A DNA stretch of 64,000 nt from Loxodes magnus. Lineage: Eukaryota > Ciliophora > Karyorelictea > Loxodida > Loxodidae. Every line of letters starts with the position of its first letter. Position 1 is the stretch's first letter. A program made the position numbers and the translations under genes. This document shows positions 52,693 to 64,000 of this stretch, piece by piece. The notes under the pieces were generated by a model. The model searched no databases, was not told the DNA's origin, and saw only the letters and a list, made by a program, of their open reading frames with translations. Where the stretch lies: positions 186,001-250,000 of the forward strand of contig CAMPDV010000078.1 in the NCBI GenBank assembly GCA_946699065.1. Direction: 5' to 3'.

Positions 52693-53100
52693 TTTCATAC
52701 TGACAAGAATGTTTGTTACTGATAAAATTATCAGATAATGATAAACCTTGTTCAATACTGATATAATTTTAGAATACTCGTAATCTTTAATACTTGCTGG
52801 AGGACCAAGGACATGGCAGGATTGTGTCTCATTGCATCACCAAAGCAGAGGACGACATGCGTCAATTATGGATACTTAAATTCCCCACCTCTGATGAAGC
52901 TCGCAATATTATTTCTTTTTCGTTCCAGAATTAAAAATAAACGAAGCCGAGCAAAGCCAGTGTCGAAGGTCTAAGAATCTTATGTCTCGAGGTCAAACCA
53001 AAGCAGAGGAAGACATAAAGTCGATTATGGGTACTTAACTTCCCAACCTCTGATGAAGATGACCTTGTTGTTCACCTTCGAACAACTATGGCGGTTTTAA
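52690..53100 (+). other. GC-rich insertion with a duplicated coding-like segment
   Basis: Absent from the left arm and far richer in GC than anything nearby. Two roughly 65-bp direct copies begin ACCAAAGCAGAGGA and end CCACCTCTGATGAAG / CCAACCTCTGATGAAG (about 52,842-52,901 and 53,000-53,060). One frame reads YLLEDQGHGRIVSH, TKAEDDMRQLWILKFPTSDE and later RLWVLNFPTSDEDD, so it may be a fragment of a foreign or GC-rich gene. The copies also contain CTGATGA (a snoRNA C-box-like word). Neither reading is proven. A hairpin repeat marks its left edge. Confidence 0.5.
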
Positions 53101-53109
53101 AAAAATTTA

Positions 53110-53780
53110 TTTAATAATTAATAAAAAAGCTATATTTAATAAATAAATAAAAGATGCATACAAAGTAATGATTTTTTATTATAATAGCTTAAATTATAAA
53201 AAATTCAATAATATAAAATTCAATAAAAAATTGAAATCTAACATCTTATGAAAAAAATTTTATTTTTTATTAATTCTTAACTATTTGAATTTTTTTGCAA
53301 AATAAAAAACAAAGGAATTTAATTCCTCGATATTTGAAAGATAATTATTAGATAATTTACGAAACTATAACATAACATAACATAATTTATTAACGTTGTA
53401 TCACCTTTATTTGATTTGCCATTAATCAAAAAGTTTAAAGTTTAAAATTGTCTTAAGTGTTATTCCATTTCTAATCTTTTTCCGAATCTTCTTCTTAGAA
53501 TATATATTTTTAGAAATAAGCTTACAGTCAATTCCGCTAATTTATTAAATTTGGATTTTATCTGTTCAATTCTCAGATTGACTGGGTGGAAATTCTTATT
53601 TTTTGTATTTATGTGTTAGAAATTAGGTTTGCGATTTTTCTTCAAGCTCTTATACGTTTCTTAAAAATTTAAAATTCTCCTATAACATAACTTTGAGTTC
53701 TTAGAGTATGTTTTGCTAATCGTAATTTGATTGGGATGGATTCCGTTTAGAACAGACTTTTTGCAAGAAATGTTAAATTT
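53110..53780 (-). pseudogene. coiled-coil conserved protein, right copy lacking its start
   Basis: Mirror of the 9,693 gene. HFLQKVCSKRNPSQSNYD and the following coiled-coil block are conserved, but the bases matching the left-arm ATG read TTAACATTTC instead of ATGCAAAATTTC. A different upstream start cannot be excluded. The homologous 3' part runs up to the GC-rich insertion near 53,100. Confidence 0.5.
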
Positions 53781-54129
53781 TTCTATATATGATACTAATT
53801 AATAAGATACGAAATAGTTTCTTAAACCAAAAGAATAATTAAAAAGATTTATAATAAATTTCTCTAAATATGAACTAAAAAATCCTAGAAAATTGTTTTG
53901 TATAAAGAAGTATAAATGTTTCATATTTATTTTATGTAAAGACTAGATAATAATGAAACCATAAGAAGTAATTAAAAAGTCTATATTAGTAAATTTCTTA
54001 CTAAATTCATAAATTTTTTTAAGAGAAAAATCTTTAATAATAATTAAATAAACCTAAAAGTATAAAACTTATAAATAACTTTACTTTAATAACATTTTTA
54101 TTGTATGTAGTTTCCGATCTAATTCAAAT

Positions 54130-55075
54130 ACTTAAATTTATATAAATTTAAGTTTATTAATATAAATTTCTTTTTCTTATTTTACTTTTATGTATCATGC
54201 TTTCATTATTACTCTCTTTTTATTCTACCTTCGGTTCTGTTTAATTTGATATACTTCTTTCAAATATTTAATTTATTTTCATAGTAAATTCTTATGAAGA
54301 TCCATTTCTAATTTTTATAAAAAGTAGAATATAAGTTTAATTAAATTTGATTTATGTTATTAATCTTTCAAATTTTTACCTGGAAATTTTCAGAATGATT
54401 TCAAAATAAGTTCAAATAGTAGAAGCATTTGAAGATATGCATAAACATGTTTTACTTTCACTCATATAGAGATCATTTTTCACAGAATAATACAGCAAAT
54501 GTAATTCATATTGAAAACTACAAGAATCAGTTCGCAACTTCAAGAATGAGATTATTTCTTTCCTATATTGCTTATTTATTATAGTTAATTTTAAAAAATT
54601 TCTAAGCTTCTTTTAGTTTTTCTTGGATTATCTATGTAGTCTGCATGACTCTAAAGCGTAAAATAGTTTCTTAATAAAATGAAGCTAAAATGTTATGTTT
54701 AATATAGTTCTGAATAGGAATATAAGTTAAAGTAATGAGTTGATATTAATAATTAATTTGATAGAGACAAAATAAATAAGATAAAACTAATAAATAAGAA
54801 TTAATTATATTAAGATTATAATTAAGCTATAAACATTTTTTATTTTCAAATTCTTATAGAATAGACTTTACAATATAAAGTGAATTAAGAAGCTTAGAAT
54901 TTATTAACTAAAGCTAAACATATGAACACAATCAATTATTAATTAAAGAAAATATAGATAATCTAATAAAAGTAAAATTCTCTGACTAGTAAATTTTTAG
55001 ATAAAGCATACTCTTTTATAAGAGTGCCTGCTAAATTGTTTGTGAAGTGTTTTAACTTATAAAGTTATAGCATAC
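54130..55075 (-). CDS. conserved protein region, right copy
   Basis: Mirror copy of the 8.35-9.34 kb region. The GTLIKEYALSKNLLVRE block lies near 55,020 and the second block starts at an ATG at 54,646 (minus strand). Agreement with the left arm is at protein level, with third-position and conservative changes, which is the main evidence for coding. Function unknown; gene ends and introns are unresolved. Confidence 0.5.
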
Positions 55076-56289
55076 AGTGTGAAAAAGTAAATAAAATGAG
55101 TCTTTGAAGCAAATACAGAGAAATGTATATCATATTAATTTAAGATAAATATTTTGGTCAGATTTTATTTAAATTTCATTAGAATATTTAAAATTCTCTT
55201 TTTGAAGTTATATTTTCTATATTAAACTTCCTAAAATTAATTAAAATATGCCTTAATATCATAAGTTAATGAATAATAGCTTAAACAACTAATAAATTCA
55301 AATTAATATTGGAAATTAACTTACTAGTTTTGAAAAGAAATTAGTATATAATGATTTAAACATTTAAAAGAAAATTAAACAATACTTTAATTTTAATAAA
55401 ATTTAGATTATTTTATGCATTTTCAAAATAATATATTAGAAGTTTAGCTATTGGAAAAATTTAAGCTGCTTGCAAATATCAAATTAAAAAACTACTGAAG
55501 GAGATAAAAGTAAAGATATTTTAAAAGGAAATATTTAGAATGACACAAATAACTTAATAATTGAATAATAAAAAACATCATTATTAGTTAAATAATAATA
55601 AAGAAAAAATATTAAAAATATTAAAAATATTAAAAAAATTAAAATTAAATATATTTAAAACAACTGAAGTTATTGCATATCTTATTAAGGAAAAAAATAC
55701 ACTAAATTAAATAAAAATTCATAAATATTAATATCTTTTATTCTGTTGATAAATCCTTAAAATATTATTTTATATATAAAATGTATTAGTGTTTTATAAG
55801 AAACCAAACTAAATGTTGGAAAAAATAATAAAATATAATTAGAGAAATTTAGGAAAATTTATTCTTTTAAATGATATTTTAAATAAATATTAAAATGTTT
55901 TAATTAAATGTTAAGATAAAGTAAGTAAAAAATTATATAACCTAGATTTAACTTTGAAAATATGTTAAGGATAACTAATGGAAAACTTAAAAAATTAAAT
56001 TTTTCCATAAAAATGATTATAAAAACTACTTATAATTTAATTGACGCTATCAGTTTCTAAAAAATTATTTAAAAATATTAGTAAAAGAAAAATCATAAAG
56101 TGTAAATTAATAAATAATCAAAAAAATATATTAATAAAATTTTAATTTTAAATTACTAATTTACAATCAAATTATATCAATAAGGAATAAATTCCTTCTT
56201 ATTTTTAGTTTAAATATATTCTTTTCTATTAAAAATAATATAAACTTATTTTTCTAAACATTTCAGACAAAATTAATTATAAACACTTC

Positions 56290-57770
56290 TTTTATAATTA
56301 ATTAAAAACTCTATTAAGTTGATAAAATTTAATTTATACTTTTATAAAAGAGATATTCTTTCTAATTATATTATAGCAAGTGGTTCATTTATTATATTTT
56401 CAAATATATATAGAAATTAAAAAAATAAATTAGATTAGAATTTTAAAGTTTTGTATTATAAGAAATGTATTTTATATATAGTAAATTTATACAAGAAATG
56501 ATATAGTAAATAAAGAAATTAATAAATAATTTTATTTATAAGCATCATTAATGGACTCTTTATATCTATTATACAAATATTTAATTTCTTATTATATTCT
56601 AAATAATATATATTTTTTTTAAATATCTTTATATAATAGTTTTAATTTAATTTTTCATAAAATTTTAGCTTAGCAAAATCTCTATAAGTTAAAAGATATT
56701 TATATTGCAAATTTAAAATATTTTTAATTCTAAAATTATCAAAAATGTACTAAAAATTATCATATTATTTTAAGCTACAATAAGAATAAAAGAAAGTATT
56801 AAATTATGTTAGAATAGCATTTAGAAAATATAACTATACTTATTAAATATATTAAATAACTTAAAAAATTAATTTAATTTTCTTTGATTTTAAACATTTT
56901 AAGCATGGTAAAGCTTTAAATAATTTTAAATTATATATAGCAATAAAGAATACTATTTTAATAAAAATTATAAATCAAATAGTTAAATTAAATTAATATA
57001 AATCTTTCAAATTTAATTTAAGATTATTTTTATTGCTTATTATTATTATTTTTATATTTATTTATTTATAGTTTTTACTATTAGATTCTAATTATTTTTA
57101 ATGTTAAAGTTTATTATTTAGAATTTATTTATTTCAATACATTTGTTTTTGTTATAATTTTGTGATTAAATTATGATATTTTTAATGTTTATCATATTCT
57201 TTTAGAATAAATATTATATTATAATTGTTAAATTCTTATCATAATAACTTATTTATTATTCAATCCTAATTAATTTTCTTAAAATATAGACTCAATTAAT
57301 TTAATTCTAGCAAATATCTTTCAATAAACTAAGTTTTTTCACTAATAAATTCATTTTAATATATTGTTTCTATATTTTTAAATTATGTATTTTCAAATAG
57401 TCATATTCTATTAAAAAATTGCACCGAAGTTTTATAAAGTTCGAAAATGTTATTTTATTGCTAATTTTTTACTTGCATTTTTTTAATTCCAGATAAATTT
57501 TACTAAAATCTTATTTACTAAACATCAGATCTGGCTTTTTTTCTAAACTAGAATCGAGAGTTTAAGTTTCAATGAAATAATAGTAATTAAAAATAGTATT
57601 ATTTTAATCTTTTATTAGTATTATCAAATCATTTTTTTACTTAAAAATCCCAAATTTGAGGGGAAAATAAATGTCTATGATTTTAATGAAGAGAAATAAC
57701 AATTTTAAATGAGGACATTTGAAACTCTAAAATTTTAGAAAAAACAGCAAATATTAATTGATGCTATTAT
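56290..57770. other. AT-rich stretch beyond the right arm
   Basis: Very low GC, with short A/T repeats. I see no gene, array or conserved motif. Confidence 0.5.
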
Positions 57771-57789
57771 AATTATATAAAATTGTTTT

Positions 57790-58690
57790 TCTGTTATTGG
57801 ATTCACCCTATCAAGTACATCGCTTTAAACTCCTCATTTTTCGCAAAAATGTTTGGGGTAACAGGAAGATTATACGTTCCCATTCGCGGGTTTTTTAATA
57901 GGTTTTCCGTCCTGCATTCCTGTCAAGTCTTGGTTATAACTCCATCTACTTCCTCTTATAAATACTACATTCTTTTTGCAAAAGAACTTGTTTTTTCTGC
58001 TTGCTTTGTTATCAGAAGTCCCGCTATTTCTATTGAAACTTCCGACTTTTCTGATATAGGTGCTATTGGCTTTGTATCAAAAGCATCTCTTCCTGATCGG
58101 AATTAGTCTCATTAGAGGTTAAGCTTAGTATTCGACAACCATTGGGTTAAATTCATTATTCAGCTGTTCCATTCTTGATCTTTTAGGATTTGAATTTCCT
58201 ATTCTTATTTCGCTACTTAATCCCTCGACTAAGTTTTGTTCTTATCTTTGTGGTGTTGGATGCTGAAGAACACATCTATTGAGTGCTCATATTTGTCTAT
58301 ACAATCCCCGTCCATTTAATTATTTTCTTCTAGCTTGAAAATTAGTTTTTTCGTTCAAGTATTTCAACTTTAAACCTCTTCATGGAGATTCACCACCATC
58401 AATGCAAACTACGCTACATCAACTTGCTCGTAATTGAAGCTAAATGATCTTAACTTGTCATGCAATAACAATTTCTGTTGTTTTCGAGGTATCTTTTCCG
58501 TGTTAAGAGTTTGTGGAATATTTTGTCATTTAGCCCGCTTTGGAAGTTGTTAGGTCTTTTATTATTTTTTTGGCTGATCAAAAAGTTGATTACAATTAAA
58601 TTAAAGACTTGAAGTTATAAGAAGTGGCATCTCGCTTCCTCTCCTCCTTTTTGTCTTTGGAAGAGGTGGTAAAGAAGCCCTATTGAATGT
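57790..58690 (-). pseudogene. coiled-coil element E5, diverged relative of E1
   Basis: On the minus strand SLPPLPKTKRRRGSEMP matches the E1 N-terminal block, and LHDKLRSFSFNYEQV with ALMVVNLHEEV matches E1 LHQEVSEFNSSSQMS / VVLNLQEEV. At the knuckle position another frame reads KFFCKKNVVFIRGSR, a relic with most metal ligands lost. It is richer in GC than its surroundings. Decayed by frameshifts; no intact product is expected. Confidence 0.6.
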
Positions 58691-59049
58691 TTATTCTTTT
58701 TTGGCTACATATAAATTGATGTAATTTATAATTATCAAGCTAGAAGAAACTTAAAACTTAATAAAGTTAATAATTTAAAACTAATTAATTATTAGATTAA
58801 AACTCTTTAAATAAAATTTAGTTTTAAAAAAGCTTACCAAGTTTTATAACTTTTAAGAAAGCATCATAAACGTTTTTGTATTCTAAGTTTTGAAATCTAA
58901 ATTTTATTTTTCAATTTAAATTATTAAATTAAAAACTTTAAAGTTAATAATCTTAATGAAATTAAGCTTTTAATATTGCTCAATAAAGGCTTATAATTAG
59001 TGTTAGAATATTCAATTTTAAAAAAAAGATTGGTAGTTTAATTAAAAAT

Positions 59050-61140
59050 GTTTTTAAAGTTTCTATCTAATAGAGGACAAAAATTCAATCTCTATAGACA
59101 TATTTCACATTTCAAAAGACTTGGATCACCATGCAAAACAACTTTCATTATTTATGAGAAAGATGTAAAACATATAGGACATCCTGTCTCATCTTCCATT
59201 TGCTACCATATTTTTTCTTTTTCTTGGTCGAAGATTCCTACTATTAAAATAGCTTTTTCTATATTATTCTCAATTTCCTCTTATATTTCTTCCTGTTTTT
59301 CTTCACTTTCTTTTATTTACTTTTGCTGTATATCCTGATTTTGTTCTTATAGTTTATCCTAATTACATTATTATAAGACTTACTTATTTTTTAACTGATT
59401 TTCTTTCATTTCCCCAATTCATATCGTAACTGTTAAGCTTAGGAAGTCTTTCCTTGAAAGCCTCATATACTGCACTATCTTAAGAAGTTGTTCTTTCAAT
59501 TATAAGTAAAATAAATTTTACTCCTAAAGGTAGTGAAAGATTTTCTTCTTTACAAACATCTAATATCTCTTAGAGAGCTCAAGCACTTTCTTCACCTTTG
59601 CTAGACTTAAAATAATAATTTTTCACTCTTTACTATTTTAGGATGTATGAGATTGATTTGAAAAGTGAGAACTTAAGGTTTGATAAACATTTGACATTTA
59701 TTTAGTTTACTTTACTTTACTTTTCCTATTCAGTTTATTGAGCACTAAGAACATTTTAAATATTTTAGCGTATTCTCTAATCTAAAAGAGGCGTAGAAGC
59801 ATTTGATTATACTAAAATAAGCATCAGCTCTCCTATTAAAGCAGCATGTCTATTAAGTTTAATAGCTCCTAGAATAAATTCTGCAACTCCTGCATCACTT
59901 AAGGAGTTTTTCACACTTGGACAGATGGCTAAATATAGAGTAGAATTCCCTTCAAATCTTTGCAATTTTCCATTACTAAAGATAAATTCTTACTTGTATA
60001 TATAAACTAGGAATTCCTCTAAGTCTCTAAAAGGCTGTTCTGAAACAATCTAATACAAAACTACAACTTCTTAGCGTATTTTGCACTGAATTTTCTGCTT
60101 TTTTGTGTAAATATTCAATCAGTTAGTCTCTTTCTAATATGCCTTCCACTTCAAGACTTGGAATATTTCTAGCAATTCTTTCCCAAATCATTCTTAGGCT
60201 TGATAATCCTTCAAATGTTATATTTTATTGAAGAGAAAAAAAAACCATAAAAAAAGCCATAAGTTGTTTATTTAAGAACGTTTACTATTTCAGAATCTCC
60301 CATATTATAAAGCATGAAGTTAAAGTCACTAGAATGAAGAGAGTTTATATAATCTTTATATTTTATAGCTGCTTCAAGAGTCATCTCTCTTCATCATCAG
60401 TTCTTCTAATAGCTATATTCCTTATAGTTTCTACTAAAAGTTTATCAAGTCAGATACTTTCACTGATTATTCTTAGAATTATTTATACAGTGTTATCATA
60501 GCCCGTATATAAGCTAAATATTTGTCTTCCCTTAATCTATTATAAACCACTAGAACACTATGAATACATGCTAGATAAGGCAAAACATTTCAAGAGAATT
60601 TTTTTCCTCTCTGATCTTATCAATCTATTCTATGCGTCAGGTTCTAGATGTACGAAAGATGATATTAATCAGTTTTCGTTCTCTGGAAATTTCTCTCTCC
60701 AAAATACATTATCTATTATTCTGCAGGTAATAATCCTAGAACACCTCCTAATTTCATCCATTATTTGTTCTACATAAAAAACAGGTACAATGTCCGTTTG
60801 TAATGATACATCTATTTCTGGAAATTAAAAACGAACACAAGATATTCATCAGCTTCAGTTTTACCATAATGGGCTTTAAAAGTATCATTAAGCATTTAAA
60901 ATACTACATTTTTTCTCAATCAATTTTATTTCTCAGCCAGCCCACTACTTTGGAGATGCTATCTAATAACTCATTATTGGAGACAGGCAATCTTAATAAG
61001 ATATTTAAAGTACAGAAATTTTTAACTAAATGGCAATAAAAAGTGTTAATAAATATATAATATAAGAAAGATATTATAAAAATAATAAGAATATGTGATA
61101 TTAAGACAGAAAATTTATTTAAGAAATTAAAAAGAAGCAC
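59050..61140 (-). CDS. ARM/HEAT-like helical protein with C-terminal RING-type finger
   Basis: Minus-strand gene. It starts with helical text (NILLRLPVSNNELLDSISKV near 60,960), continues through EQPFRDLEEFLVYIYN and GNSTLYLAICPSVKNS, DAGVAEFILGAIKL, ESAWALQEILDVCKEEN, in the style of armadillo/HEAT repeats. A 25-nt intron (59,383-59,359, GTAAGT...AATTAG) joins GNERKSVKKQ to DKLQEQNQDIQQKQ. A Glu-rich coil and a terminal finger follow: GCPICFTSFS ... HGDPSLLKCEICLQRLNFCP, RING-like. Probably an E3 ligase-type scaffold. The start (an ATG at 61,140 is one option), other introns and the stop are uncertain. TGA is used as Trp and TAA/TAG as Gln throughout. Confidence 0.65.
59359..59383 (-). other. 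25-nt intron in the ARM/RING gene
   Basis: Minus strand GTAAGTCTTATAATAATG...TTAG. Its removal (phase 0) is required to keep upstream MNWGNERKSVKKQ and downstream EKQEEIQEEIENN in one frame. Confidence 0.7.
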
Positions 61141-61149
61141 TGATAAAAT

Positions 61150-61730
61150 AAGGTCTGCAATGATAGCAAATGAAAATAAGAAACAAAAAAAATTTGGAGA
61201 TGATTATAAATTAAAAGAAGACTAATGGTAGATTGAAGAGTATATTAAGGGAAATCGATTTGATAATATAGGATGTACGATATAAAGAGTGTAAATTGAG
61301 GGAAGAGATAAGACATTTAACTTAGAAAAACATTATCATTAAATTGAAATTAAAAGATAAAATTTGGAAATAAACGAAAATAAAATTTTAAATATTTAAA
61401 TATTAAAAGTAATTGAAAGATATATTTTAAAACAAAAATAGAAAAAAAATTAAAGAATAATTTAAATGTCAAACTACTGTTCGAAATAAATAAGTAAAAG
61501 GTAAAATAAAATTTATAAATAAAGAATCAAATCTAAAATTAAATATTATTTTTAAAATAAACAAATAAAAATAAGTTTGAAGTGTAAAATAAATTAGAAA
61601 TTTAATATACAAAAAATTTATGAAATGAATAAGGAAAATTGATATAAGCGGAATCTTATTATTAATATAATAAAAAGAGTAAAATAAATGTAAAAGAAAG
61701 TAAATATGAGAAATTTAATTTATAATGTTG
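61150..61730. other. AT-rich stretch without recognised gene
   Basis: A-rich on the plus strand. No domain or repeat is recognised; it may include the 5' region of the minus-strand ARM/RING gene. Confidence 0.4.
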
Positions 61731-61734
61731 GAAA

Positions 61735-62240
61735 AGCAGCAAAAAGGATGAAAATAGTATTTGGTTTTTAGGTTATTGCTTTTAGTTTTTTGGTTTCTTG
61801 CTTTTAGTTTTTGGTTTATTGTCTTTTGTTTTTTATGCTTTATGCTTTTTGGTTTTTGGTTTTTTTATTTTGGTTTATTGTCTTTTAATTTTTGGCTTCT
61901 TGTTCTTTTTTTTTGGTTTCAGGTTTTTGGTTTTGGGTTCTTGTCTTTTTTTTAAATATTTTTTGGTTTTTTGTTTTTTTGTTTCTAGCTTTAATTTTTA
62001 GTTTTTAGTTTCTTGTTCCTGGTTTTTGGCTTTTTTATTTTATTTTTTGGTTTCTTGTTTTAAGTTTTTGGTTTCTTGTTTTTAATTTTTTCTTTTAGTT
62101 TTAGTTTTAGTTTCTTTTTTTTGTTTTTGCATTTCGGTTTCTTTTTTGTTTTTTGGTTTATTTTTTTGTTTTTTATGCCTTTTAGTTTTTTAAGTTTTGT
62201 TTTTTGGTTTCTTGTTTTTTATTTTTTTCTTTTTGGCTTA
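61735..62240 (+). repeat. GT-rich low-complexity tract
   Basis: About 500 bases almost devoid of A and C on the plus strand, made of variants of TTTTTGGTTTCTTG. Strong strand asymmetry. Plus-strand open frames here are Phe/Leu-only artefacts. Confidence 0.85.
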
Positions 62241-62479
62241 CAAAATTAAATTTTATTTTATTATTAAATTAAATAAAGATTTTTCTTTTTTTTTCTTTTC
62301 ATAATTAGTTTCTAAAACCCGGCTTAAATCTTCAATTTTAAATTTTAAAACTAAATTTATCAAAATTTACAAAAAATAAGATGATTGATGTTAACAGATA
62401 CAAAAAATATTCTTTCACTATTTATTTAGAATATTATTAAATATTTTAATATATAGATCCTGAGGGCGGAAAACTTGAA

Positions 62480-63120
62480 TCTTCGGCTTCTTTTGTTAGA
62501 TAGAAAAAAGGAAAATCAAGACTTGTTTAGTAAAGTTTAGTTTTAAATTGAAGCCTTAACTTCCTAATTTGAACTATTAGAAAAAAACCTAGAAGCAAAT
62601 CAATAGAAAATTAAAGAAGAAATTCGATTACCAATCAAAAAAAACTAACTTCAATCAGAAAAGATGGAAATTGAAAAAATGTAAACAGAATAAAAATTTT
62701 AATTCAAGCCCTTAATAGAACGTTGCTATTGTTGTCAAAAGGCTGGACATTTTTGGAGGTAATGTCCGAAGTGAAGAAGAGTGCTTGAGCAGCACCGTAA
62801 ATAATTTGGAACATCGAGGAGGCTATATTGTAACTACTTTGGAGGCATTTACAGAAAGAAGCTGATATTAGATGATTCAAGTGTGACACTAATCAAACAG
62901 GATCTTGGTAATTAATAGTAACAGAATAAATAGCTTTAAAAGGACAACAATGACCTTAGAATTTGTTTAGAGAAGCTGGAGAAAAATTACAAGAAAATGG
63001 AAGAACAATTCTATGAGCTTATTGAAGAGAAAGAAGAATTATCTCAGTTTGAAATTGATTCAGATGAAGACATGTACAGTTGAGTATTGAATATAGAAAC
63101 TTTTATTGTCTTTAGTTTGA
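62480..63120 (+). mobile_element. coiled-coil / zinc-knuckle element E6
   Basis: Plus-strand protein with coil (IEALTSQFELLEKNLEANQQ, MEIEKMQTEQKFQ), a perfect knuckle CYCCQKAGHFWRQC at 62,724-62,765, and LYCNYFGGIYRKK near 62,823 after 19 residues. A second acidic coil follows (LEKLEKNYKKMEEQFYELIE, SDEDMYSW). The start is unclear; PEGGKLESSASF near 62,461 lies in another frame. TAA/TAG read as Gln. It is followed directly by E7 in the same orientation. Confidence 0.7.
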
Positions 63121-63429
63121 TGAAACATTTTCTCTAATTAAAGATGACCCTAACCCTTATAGTTAAAATTAATTAATTAATTAAATATTTTTAATACTAA
63201 AGTCAAAAAGAATATATCCTATTAAAAGAATTAATAAATGGATTTAACTAGCTAATAAAGTATTTATCAAAATGAGATAGAAAGAGAGCTATGACTGAAA
63301 ACGCAGAAACATTTAAATTTAAAATTATTTTTTTGATTTTTCCCGATAATTATTCAATTATGTCTCAATATTTCAAATTTTGAATCTCATATAGTTTATT
63401 CTTTATATCATTATATATATTTAAATAAA

Positions 63430-64000
63430 ATGGCTCCTAAGAAATAATCGACAAAAACTAACAGGAAATCGAACAATAAAACTCTCTAATCGAAATATAC
63501 TCCCTAGAAGCCGAAAACAAAAAAATGCAACAATCACTTCTAGACTTTATTTAACGATTATATTCTCTAACTTTTACTGTGCAATAATTATAAAACGAAA
63601 ATTAATGATTAAAAACTGAAATAAGTACTAAAGCCTTGATGTTGCAAGGTAATTAAAAACTGGAAAAAATGGAGCAAAAAATAGTAGAAATTAATAAATC
63701 ATACAATTCTAATCTTAATAATGTTCCTATGGTAATAGAAGAACAAAATTTAAATTCTTTTTCGGATCGGAAAAAAATTGTCAATTTTTTAAAATTCCAA
63801 AAATGCTAAAAATGCTTAAAAATAGGACATAACTCGAAATATTGTAAAAAAAGATGTTTTTAATGCTAAAAGGTTGGACACATCTTTAGAAGATGCTGGT
63901 ATTTCCAGAAGAAGCAAGAATCTAATAATTGAAAGATATGAAATAATATGAAAAAATTATATTGTTCTCTAGAAGGAAGACTTTACAAGAAAAAATTATA
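63430..64000 (+). CDS. coiled-coil / double zinc-knuckle element E7 (runs off the window)
   Basis: ATG at 63,430 gives a basic start (MAPKKQSTKTNRKSNNK). The coil and knuckles are in another frame (NSLIEIYSLEAENKKM, KLEKMEQKIVEINKSYN), so one frameshift or short intron lies near 63,450-63,520. There are two consecutive knuckles, CQKCLKIGHNSKYC and CFQCQKVGHIFRRC (63,807-63,892), then LYCSLEGRLYKKKL at the very end. It is the only family member here with two fingers. Incomplete at the 3' end. Confidence 0.7.

Noticed and set aside
57783-58106. 107-codon plus-strand ORF
   Set aside because: Antisense to the decayed E5 element, whose minus strand aligns with E1.
59048-61039. Plus-strand ORFs of 69-96 codons
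   Set aside because: All lie antisense to the minus-strand ARM/RING gene.
61761-62001. Two overlapping Phe/Leu-rich ORFs
   Set aside because: They are products of the GT-rich low-complexity tract, with no protein-like composition.

Overview
This is a very AT-rich eukaryotic window, best explained as ciliate nuclear DNA that uses a code with almost no dedicated stop codons. In genes recognised by their domains (WD40, RING, ubiquitin-like, zinc knuckle, reverse transcriptase), TAA and TAG fall at Gln positions and TGA at Trp positions. TGA also sits where several proteins should end. This matches the karyorelict nuclear code (Loxodes/Parduczia type) or, less well, the Condylostoma code. Introns are tiny (about 18-31 nt, GT...TAG). 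Standard-code ORFs are nearly all meaningless here, and because no frame is ever closed, coding calls below rest on domains, on frame agreement between duplicate copies, and on intron-corrected frames. The species is inferred, not proven.

Layout. 1-5.3 kb: dispersed short repeats and a decayed non-LTR retrotransposon (RT, terminal zinc motif). 5.3-6.9 kb: AT-rich, nothing recognised. 6.9-7.18 kb: a GC-rich structured RNA candidate. 7.19-25.4 kb and 31.5-56.3 kb: the two arms of a giant, diverged inverted repeat around a 6 kb single-copy centre. Each arm carries the same genes in mirror order: two conserved proteins, a RING/coiled-coil/ubiquitin-like (UBL) gene, a coiled-coil/membrane gene, several small conserved genes, a coiled-coil/zinc-knuckle gene and a WD40 gene. 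57-64 kb: more zinc-knuckle elements, an ARM-like/RING gene on the minus strand and a GT-rich low-complexity tract.

Most unusual feature. The 3' end of the RING-UBL gene, in both arms, runs into a chain of intron-like units (GTAAGT...TAG) separated by exactly three nucleotides each. At both ends of the chain the units differ in sequence and length, yet the three-base spacing holds. In the right arm one 31-nt unit plus its three-base slot (34 bp) has expanded to roughly 115 copies over about 4 kb. The 31 nt stay almost identical while the three-base slot switches as a whole word (AAT, TCT, CAA, CTG). If spliced, the array would be a string of single-codon exons.

Second system. At least seven loci carry a short (about 0.8-0.9 kb) element encoding a coiled coil, a CX2CX4HX4C zinc knuckle and, about 20 residues later, a conserved LYCN..G.IY motif. 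One copy has a 15-bp target-site duplication and an (ATT)n tail. Another was split by a later inversion. They look like small retrotransposed gag-like elements without their own polymerase.

The two arms decay reciprocally (lost starts or frameshifts in different genes on each side), so between them they may still keep one good copy of several genes.
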